Assembly (NCBI GenBank): GCA_027625915.1
Contig: JANTQA010000032.1
Coordinates: 10,292,001-10,356,000, forward strand
DNA: 64,000 nt
Source of the DNA: Anaeramoeba flamelloides
Taxonomy: Eukaryota; Metamonada; Anaeramoebidae
Direction: 5' to 3'
Under the pieces are notes generated by a model, which was not told the DNA's origin, searched no databases, and saw nothing but the letters and a program-made list of their open reading frames with translations. The translations under genes were made by a program, and so were the position numbers. Below, piece by piece: positions 22,587-33,500 of the stretch (position 1 is its first letter; the number at the start of each line of letters is the position of its first letter).

Positions 22587-24308
22587 TTAATATTTTTGTT
22601 CTAATTCCCATCCACCCCCTCTTGAAAGAATAATTTTTTGTTCATGGAATTCATCTAATGAATCCCTATGACCAATTGAAATTAAAATGATTCCAAGTTC
22701 CCTTAGCATTAAATATATTTTTTTCTCTACATCTGTTTCGAGAGCAGAAGTTGATTCATCAAGAATAGCAAACCGAGGTTTATGGTAGATGATTCTTCCA
22801 AAGGAAATTCTTTGCTTTTCGCCAGGGGATAATGAAGAATTAAAATTCCCATAACTAGAAAGCACTTCGTTTACTGTATCACATTTCCCAGAATTAATTT
22901 TTTGATCAATCAAATGGCCCAAACCAACAAAACGTAAAATTTTCTCAATTTTCTGATCTCCTTTGTCTTCTTGTTCCGTCATTAATTCCGTGGCTTTAAT
23001 TTCTTTCGCAGCAATTTCTGGATAAGTGATTTGGCCACGGAGTGTTGCTATGGGTATATATGGCTGTTGGCATAAAATCATGATCGTCTTTGTAGAAATT
23101 TTTGGTCTTTTGATTATACCAGACCTGCCTTTCCATAACCCGCCAAGGATTCTGATTACCGAAGTTTTCCCCGTCCCAGAGCTTCCAGTAATTAACAAAC
23201 TTTCACTTGGTTTTGAAACAGAAAAACTTAGGTTACGAACAAGCAAATGATTATCGGGTGTATAGCAGTCAACATTAATAAATTTAATTGTATTATTTAC
23301 AATTTTAATTTTTGTAAATTTATTTGGAATAGTTTCGTTTTCAAGATTATTTTCGCTATTTTTGTTATTCAAATTATATTGATTATAACTTGGTTCAACC
23401 TTTTTTTTTTCAAATATCAAATCATTGTTTGAGAAGCTGTCACTCAATGGAATTATAAGTTGAACATCATCTTCAGTTGAAGAGGTCACCTGGATTTCAT
23501 CTTCGCCATCATTCCCATCGCCGTCACCGTCACCGTCACTACCAATATTTGATATTTTTGTTTGAGAAACAATTAATTTTTTTGATAGTTTATTTTTTTC
23601 ATTAAGTTCTTCAATTACATCTTTCATTTGCGCTAAACGTGCAGTGTGCGAAAACATTTCAGCAAAAGATGCTGACAAAGTAAAAAATTGTGTGAACCCG
23701 AATGCCAATTCGATAAAATAAAAAGAGCATAAACTGATATGTGAACCAAGCTCGGCTAGATCGTCTTGATCTTTCATTTTATTATTAAACACTAATATTC
23801 CAATTACAATATATGACACAATTGTCGATAGATACGAAAATAGATTTGAATTGACTATATTATTATTAAGAAATTTATGGGGATGGACATTAAGTTATAT
23901 AGATAAATTTACAATCGATATTTTTTTTTTTTTCATTAGCTGCTCAAAAATTATAAAAAAAGAAAAAAAAAACAATTAATTATGTGTGTGTTTGCAAAAA
24001 TTGTTTTTTTTTTATTTTTTATTTCATTTATTTCATTTATTTCATTTTAAATAAAAAGAAAAGTATTTCTTCGTTTTTCTATTTCATAAGAAAATTTTTG
24101 GCAAAAAGTAATTTTTTATTTTGAAATTTTTGTTTTTTGTTAATTTTTTTTTATTTTGGATTTTTTTTATACCAAAGAAAAGATAAATTGATAGAAAAGT
24201 TAGAAATCTTAAACTTGAAACAATTAAAAAAACGATATAAATTTGATTATATAAAAAATCACAAAATAAATAATTTAAAAGAGTTTTAAAATCAATAATA
24301 ATAATAAT

Positions 24309-24346
<38 letters not shown>

Positions 24347-24572
24347 CAATCGAAAATATTTAAAAATACTATTAAATATTTAAAAAACAAATCAGTTAAA
24401 GGATTTCAAAAAATTGAGAATTTAAAATTTTATTAATGAAAGAGAAGAAAATGATAAAAATTGAAAATTTGAACAAATTGAAAACAAAAATTATAAAAGT
24501 TTTTTAAGTACAATTCAAACCATGTTTAATAAATGGCTAATTAAAACCACATACAAAACAATTGAATATATC

Positions 24573-24603
<31 letters not shown>

Positions 24604-27528
24604 TCAATTATATTTATCCATAAAAAAGGGGACGAAGGATTAGCTTTGAATTAACAACCTATTTTTATAAATCAAAGTTTACCAAGATTATTTCTTAAAA
24701 TGCTATACCAATAATTGAACCTTGTTGGGGTTTTATTCATCAAAAAAAAATTTGGTTTTAAATAAAAATATGATACTAGTATTACAGTATTAAATTTCTT
24801 AAATACTTATAATAATATAAAAGCAAATAATTGTAATGAAAAACAATAATAAAACATATATTTACGTGATTGATATAACAAAATGTTTTGATCCAATCAA
24901 TTAGTTTTAAAATAATTAGAAAAATCAATAAAACATTTATTTTAAATAAAATTATCAAAACTTTTTTATTAAAATATTATCAAGGGTAAGGGACTTGGAA
25001 TAGTCCAAGGAGATCCACTATCCCCGATTTTATTTACTCTAATTCCACATTTTCTTTTATTAAAAACAATACCAATAACTAATCATTGTCAAATATTTGC
25101 AGATGATTTAATTTTAATTATAAAAGAGGATACAAATTAAACAAATCAAAATTTAAATTCCATTAAATGAAATTATAACTCAATTTGGATCAAACCCCAA
25201 TAAAGATAAAATAGAAATTTCACAAGATTTATCAAAGATTAAATATTTGTGTATTTAATTGATAAAATTTCACATTTAATCAATAATTTAAAAAAACCCG
25301 AAACGGGTAAAAGAAACTTGAAATAATTATAAACAATTATTTAATAATAACTTATTAATTAATAATTTAAAAATTAGATTATTTAAATCTTTTATATTAA
25401 GCCAATTAATATATGGATTAGTAATATATAATATTAAAATAACAACCCTAAAATATTTGAATTCTTTGACAAATTCATGTATTACTGAAATATGCAAATT
25501 TAAACCAAATACACCAGTTCTTATATATAAAACTGAATTTAAATTCGAAAATTTGGTAATTTCAGCAAATAAAAAGAAATTTAAATTCAAAAAGAAATTA
25601 AAAAAAGTATCTCTACCGTATCTTGAAAATTTAATAAAATTCAATCAAAGAGTTAACATAAAATCAATTGAAATTCAAAAAACTTGTGGATTCTTAAAAA
25701 TGAAATTTATAATTACAATTATAATGGGTTGTTGAATTCTACCAGTTGGATGTATCGTTAGGTTTTCTTGAGTTTTCTGTTTATTTCAAAAATGGATAGA
25801 TTTTCGTTAGGTTTTTTTGAGTTTTCTATTTATTTAGAAAATCAATAGATTTTCGTTAGGTTTTTTTTACTTTTTGAAATAAAATAGAAAACCTCAAAAA
25901 AACCCAGAACTTTTAAAAAATAAAACAGAAAACCCCAAGAAAGGCATTGTTGGGTTTTCCAGAATTCAAAAGAATTGAGTAAAATATATGATTTTTCTCT
26001 ATTATTTTAAATTCTGGAAAAGTGTTTTTTTTTTTTTAAATTTTTTGAAATTAAAAAAAACCTAGGCACTCTACGGCACTTGACGACACTTTTCGTTAGG
26101 TTTTCCAGAATTTAAAAGAATTGAGTAAAATTAGAGATTTTTACTCAACTCTTTTGAATCTTGGAAAACCTAACGACATCTTATCTATGAAATCAATCGA
26201 AAAATCTGGATATTTGATTATGATAAAAATAATAAAAAAATTAATAATATCTTTGATATTATTAATAAAAAGAATTCATCATTTATATTATCATTAGCTA
26301 GTTATAATACAAATTTTGATCCTTTAACAAATTTTTTTAAAAAATTTTTGAAATTATTCAAGTGCTTTCGAATACCGACAAGTGTCGTAGAGTGTCTATT
26401 ATTTCCAGAATTCAAAAGAAAAGAGAAAAATCAAATATTTTATCCAATTATTATAAATTCCAAAATTTTTAACGGCACACAGGAGAAAAGTAATTTTCTC
26501 TCTTCAAAAATAAATAAATAAACTCTGTTTCAGTCAAAGGGGCCCAACGTTTTTTTCAAATATCAATTATTTTATATAATTGACCTTTGAAGAACAAATA
26601 AGAAATAAACAGAATAATACATCTCAAAGAAATGTTGATACATGTCTGAAAGAAAACTAATTAATCAATAGTTTTTCTTAAAAATTGAAAAACTCAAATT
26701 CTTAGGTCCCAATTGAGAAAAACAACGATGTTTGTTTTGAACTTCTACTGGTATTTGAATAATAAATATGAAACATTTTTCACTTCATTTTCCATACTTT
26801 TCTTTTAGAAATTAAGCCCTCAAACAAAGTTTGTTGGTATTTGCGGTCTCTATTTGAAAAAGCAAATGAAAATGAAGTGAAAATTTTTCACATTTATTAA
26901 ACAAATATCAAGATCAAAGATCAAATTGAATTCCAATAGAAATCAATATGATTTCTCAACAATCTTTACATGGTTTCAATGACATTAGAATAACAAGTTT
27001 TGACCAAGTGACTATTGATCTTGCAATAAAAAATTTTTTGCAAATGAATGACGTTTTTAAAAAAAAATGAAAAAAAAAAACAAAAATGTGTAGAAATGTG
27101 AAAAAATGATTTCAATTTTGAAAATTTCCAAAATAAAATTTTTCTTCTAATATCTATGCAAACCCTTTAAACACGTGTATTATACCCATTACAACTGGGC
27201 CCCTTTGACTGAAAAATAGTTTAAATGTTGTGATTTTTTTTCAAAGGTTGTTTTAATAATCTTCAAATGAAAAAGTTATTTTAATAAATTATATTGAAAA
27301 TTTTCGTAACATATTCTAAAATCTACAATCGTTGATTGGCAACAAATCTCAAATTTTAATTTTTTTTTTTTAATTTTTAATTTCTAATTTTTAAGATAAT
27401 ATTATTTTGAATATTTATATTTTACTTCATTGACTCTTTGGAGATTTTTTTTCCTTTAGGATACTTAATTTTTTATTATTTTTAATTCATATACGATGGA
27501 TCGGAAATCATATATTTTATACATCTAT

Positions 27529-27564
<36 letters not shown>

Positions 27565-30500
27565 AAGACTTTTTCAAAAATTGTGACTCACCTGAAATAA
27601 TAAATTGAAAAAAAAAAAATTATCCTTTAATATTCAAGAACAATTAATAACTAAATCTGAGTTGTAATTCACTTTTAAGTCATTCTAAATCTATAAAAGC
27701 CTGATATATTAAAAATTAAAAAAAAATAAAACCAAAAACTAAAAAAAAGTGAGTCACAATTTTTGAAATGAGCATTACGGATTTTTTATTACTGAACTTT
27801 CACTGAAAAAAAGTTGAATAACAAGATTTTTTATGAATAATTAAATTCATTTTCAAAGACATTACATAGTCTCAATTTTCATAGTGATTATTTTTCTTTT
27901 CAAAGATCTCTTTTTTTTACACAGGATCTTATAAAAAAAAAAAAAAAAAGGAAAAAAAAGAAAAAGAAAAAGAAAAACAAAAGAAAAATGAAAATTTGAA
28001 AAAGCAAAACTAAAATTTGCAAAATTAGAAAAAATGAGTCTGATCCAAAAAATTGAAAATATTTTTTGTTAAGAATACTGGAATAAACCCTCAAAAAAAC
28101 TACCATTAACATATAAAGTGAATCAAAATTTTTGAAAAATACTTTATATATATATATATTATTCAAATTAAATGAAAAAAACAACAAATTCCTCAGATAA
28201 TCGAGGATTTTTCACAATTGTTTCCTAGTCAAGACATAATAATTTTGATTCATAGAAGACGTAAGCCAAATTTCAAAATTAGGGGCAAACTTTTTTTTTA
28301 TTATTATTATCTTTTTTTCATTTCTTTCAAAAGGTAAATGATTACACTATATTTTTATTTATTAATCTATGTTGGATTTTATCTCTAAACACTTTAGTAA
28401 AATACATTATTATTCAAAAAAAAAAAACAATTAAACCAATTTTTTTCTGATGAAAAATTTTCCCCTATTGTTGAAATTTAGCTTATATATATATATGTGT
28501 ATATATATTGTTCGATTTCAATTCTTTTATGAGAAATAAAGTATTTAATCGTCAATATTATTAATTTTCATTCTTTAATAAGAAAAAAATAATTATTTAG
28601 TTTTTTTTTCATATTGTAGAATTATAGAATTTTCTTGTCTTTGAAAAAAAAAAAACGAAAATTTTTTTTTTTGAAAAATTGTTAAAAAAAGGTTTCAAAG
28701 GATCACAATTACAAAAATTCAAATAACAAAAAAAAATTCAAAGTTTCCGAATAAAAAAAATTGAATTAACAAAAAATAAAGTCCATAGTATTTCTCATAT
28801 TTTGGTAAATTCAAATTTCGAACAAAAAAAAAAATTCAAATTTAGAAAAAAAAAAAATCTAATCTGTTTCTTATTTTATATTTACAAATGGTTAATTTTT
28901 TTCAATTGAAAAAAAATTGTTTACTTTCAGCACAAAATAAATTTAATTCAATTTAATCCAATTTTTTATTATTTTTTAGCCTCCTATATTCTGATAAAGC
29001 AATGATTATTGTACTATTCTTTCAGGAAAAGAATACCTAATTTTAAAAATGAAAAAAATGAAAAAAAAAAATCTTTGAGATCATAAAAAGTGCCAAAGAT
29101 CGACACTTCGAAACTGACACAGTTTCATTTAAAATTATATATTCACCAACCACTCAAATTGGAAATTAAGTGCCAATCTTTGGCGTTTTTTTCTAAAAAT
29201 TTCCTTTATTTTGCATTGTGATTTTTTGAAATCTATCGTTTACTACACGATGGTTTGTTTTTAAATTGGTAATAGGTGCTGATAAAAATTGCTTAAAAAC
29301 TTTTTTCTATTTCAAATATTTTTTTTTAACATGAATAACTTCTACCCTTAATATTCTAATTTTGTTTTTTTCTATTAATTTCTCTAATATTTGAAAAAAT
29401 ATCATTTTTTTTTTTTTTATTTCACTTCCATTTTATCTAAAATTCAAGATAATATGTTTATTTATTCACACTTGAAACTGCGTCAAAAGATATTATTCAC
29501 CACAATAACATTTATTGATAAGATTTTTAATGAAATAGGTAAGTTAAAAAGCTGAAAAAAAAAAAAAAAGCCATGCTTAAAAAATTAGATATGATATTTC
29601 TTAGATTTACTTTTTAAGAAGAAATAAATTGAAAAAAATCTCTTGGTTGTACTTGAAATATATTTATTTAATATTTCAATAAGGCGGGTTAATTGTGAAA
29701 TATTACACGTAGATGAGAATTTCAATAAAAAATATTTGGAATGATAATAAAAAGAATGATTAAAAGAAGATAATAATAATAGATTACAATGAGATCGTTA
29801 TAGACCAAATAATAAGAGAGAAAAAAATAATTAATTGATACTTACAATTGAGTGGTATGTGTCTATAAGTTATTATTTTTTTCTTTTGAGTAATGTTCTT
29901 GATCATTTTATTGACGGTAACCTTTTCAGATTTAATACCTCGGAAAAAATTGATTTGTTCGATATTTTTTCGGACTAGAACATGGAAATATCTAAAATCC
30001 CCTTCAAGTATTTGCAATTGAAATGTTAGGTTAACTATAGGCGACATCAAATATTTGGTAAAAATAAATGAAATTATAAATAAGACGTAAAATGCAGATA
30101 GCCCAGACCAGCCAAGTTGAAGATACGCTAAAATTGAATAGAAAATTATAATTGCGGGAATGGCTAAAACTGTTTTGAAAATTTGACTTGTGAGAGTTAC
30201 CCATTCTGGGATATCTTGTCCAATTCGTTGATCACTTATAGTATTATAAATTATTTATTTTTATATCGTAGAAATTGTTACGAGAAAAATTAAATTAGAA
30301 TTTTTGCTTTTTTATAAAAATATTATTTTCAAGAATTATAATTATGTGGATAATAAAAATAATTTATATGAATTATTATTCTGATTTTTTTTATTATTTA
30401 TTCTTCTTAAGGGTTAAGTCATTTACTGTGAATATACACCATACCCAAGGGGTGGCCCGGGACCAAAAAGAGTATTGTGAAATAGCCCTTCTTTTGGTTG

Positions 30501-33500
30501 ACAAAATTCAAGAGTAAAAATAAAAATTTCTAAAATCTTCTAAATCTAAAAATCTTCTAAAAAATTTTTATTGAAGAAAACAAGAGGCAAATGTCTTTAA
30601 AGGGTGTTTTGGGTTTTAAAAACTTTAAATTGGAAAAATTAAAGAATTTATGATTTGATCTGAAAAAAATATTGTCAATTTTTTTCCTAAATTATTTTTC
30701 AACCATTGCTGTTGTCAGAATGGATTTGGTTTAAATTTAAAATACTAGTAAACAAAAAAATACTCACATATCAATGGGGAAAGTTTTTAAGTTCACGTTA
30801 TTCAATTTTTTTCAAATTTGTTTTGATTTTTACTTTTTTTGAAAATTATAAGATTTTGAGAACCAATTTTGAATGATCAGAAATTCTAAACATTAAACCA
30901 ACTCAGAAGTATATTACTCTTAATAAAACGAATTAATTTCAAAATTGAAGTTAAAGTGTGTGTTGAACATAAATGAAGAAAAAAATAATGGATATTGAAT
31001 TTTAAATCCGAAAAAATCTCACTCCATTTTCAATTTCCTTTTACAGATGAGAACAAAACCAAATTTTATAACTTACTTCTTTGAAAACTCTATTTATAAA
31101 AGATAAATATGGAAAAGGAAGTCAAAAAATTTTCACAATTTTATTTTCAAATAACAGTAAATTGTTTGTCTAAAATTACACAGCGTCGAAACAAACTATG
31201 CTTTTAACTTTAACTTATTACAAAAATTTAACTCATGAAAAAATATTGATTAACTGTCCCAATAAATGAAATAAATAAATTGGACGACAAAATCATGTAA
31301 CCAAGGAATAGGGTTATTTGAAGAAATTTTAAAAACGTATTAAGTGGATCTTTAAATATCCAATGAAATATTTAAACCAAAAAAAGAATTTAATTTCACA
31401 AAATTTGTAATTATGATGAAATTTTTTAGTACAAAAAGTATAAATTTTTTTTGAAACCATTTAGATTAATTCTAAATCTAATACCAAAAGCCCCTTCCCA
31501 ATACAAACCAAGTTTTTCAGTATGTTTTTCTGTTTTACAAGCCTCAAATCAGAAAAAAAAATTTACTTAAATTTCACTAATCCGTTAAAGTTTGTCAACA
31601 TTGGTTATTCACAGCATCCTACTCTGAACTTGAATTGTAAAACACAGGGAGTAAATTTTTACTTCTTTTTGATATAAAAATAAAAGCAACTAGGAAATAG
31701 AAGAATTAAAATAAATCAACAAAACCAGAACTCTAAAAGGGAAAATACAATATTGTGAATTTACATTATTCACAAATTTAAATTTGACTTTGATCTTTTA
31801 AAATTTTTATTATAAAGAGGAATGAAGTTATTTTCCTTTTTTTTTTTCAAGAACTATCATTAATTACCATTTCTAAACAATTTTATCAGTTTAAAGTTTC
31901 AAAATTTAATAATAATTCTGGAAAGTTTTTAAAGAATTTCATACTTTTATGAAATTCTATCACAAATTTTTCATTTTTTAAAAATAAAAGTTTTTAAAGA
32001 CCAAAACATCTTCTAAAAACATTTGCCTCTTGTTTTCTTCAATAAAAAAATTTTTAGAAGATTTTTAGATTTAGAAGATTTTAGAAAAAAAATCATGTTC
32101 TCAAAATTCAAATAACAAAAAAAAAAATTCCATTAGATCTCTTTGACAAAAAATAAAATTCAACCAAGAAAAATAAGTTTGAAAGAGTTCTCAATTTCAA
32201 AAAATCAAAATTTAAAAAAAAAAATTCATATTTTTTCATATTCTATTTCCATATGGTTAAATTTCTTTAATTTAAAACAAATTGCTTTCTTGAATTTCGC
32301 TATCAATTTAATTTGATTTAATCTGATTTGTGGTTATTTTGTAACCCTCTAAATTTGACCAAGTATGGATTATGTAATATTCTTAATATAAAAATAACTC
32401 ATTTGAAAAATGAAAAAAAAGAAAAAAAAAGTCACCGAGATCTCAAAAAGCTCGAAAGAGTGAAACTTCAAAACTGATATAGTTGTTTTCAAAATTATAT
32501 AATCATAACAATTCTAATTGGAAATTGAGTGTCGCTCTTTGGCGCTTTTTTCTAAAAATGTCCTCATCTTTACTTGTTGATTTTTGGAGATCGATCGTAC
32601 ATCATAGGTTGGTTGGTTTTTGATTGGTGTTAGGTCCTCATAAAAATTACTAAAAAGTTTTTTTTTATCCATTTCAGAAAAAAATTTTTCACCGTAATGA
32701 CTCTGCCCTTAAGAAAAAAAATTGAAAAGAAGATGAAAAAAGAATCGGAAATCCCCATATAATGATAATAATGAAATTCTCGGATTGTGACTAATCTCTG
32801 ATAAACTATTAGTATATCTGATATAATCCCAATATAATAAAATTTATTTCTCCCATACATACCACGTGTGCTAAAGGGCAGTAATAATTATATTTTGGTA
32901 TGACAAATATGTTTTATTTAAGAAAAACCTTAAATATATATAAATGAATAAAAAATTATTTATCGATATTGTATTTTTTAAAAAATCCAGAAAAAAGATA
33001 ATTTTGAGATTAAAAAAAAAAAAAAATTAAAAACTGGTTAACAATAGTCACAAGAATAGTTATAATATATAAAAAGATATTTTAAATCAATAAAAAAAAA
33101 AAATTAAACCTTTTACAAGAAAGGGTCCATTTTCAATTATTTAAGATTACACCAAAAATGGTTATTTAACTTCACAATTGAACGAAAATTATTTGTTTTA
33201 AGGGACTATATCTATTATTTTTTTTTGTCCAATTTCTAAATAAGGATTCCTTATCTAAACTAAAATTCAAAATTTTTCACATAGCTAAAACGGTCCAAAC
33301 AATCGCAATAATACAATTTCATTCAAAATTGGAAATAAATTTTGACTTTTGTACAATATGAAAATCATTTTTTCATTTTTTTGGTTTTTGTTTTAATTTT
33401 CATTTTTTTGAATTACGTAACTTGTTTCGTTCGATCAAAATTTTTTTCAACAATTGATATTAGGTTAAAGTCAAGTTGTTCCAAATAGAAGAACTCAGAT

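Noticed and set aside
27900-28187. 95-codon minus-strand ORF
   Set aside because: Antisense of an A-rich tract inside family A.
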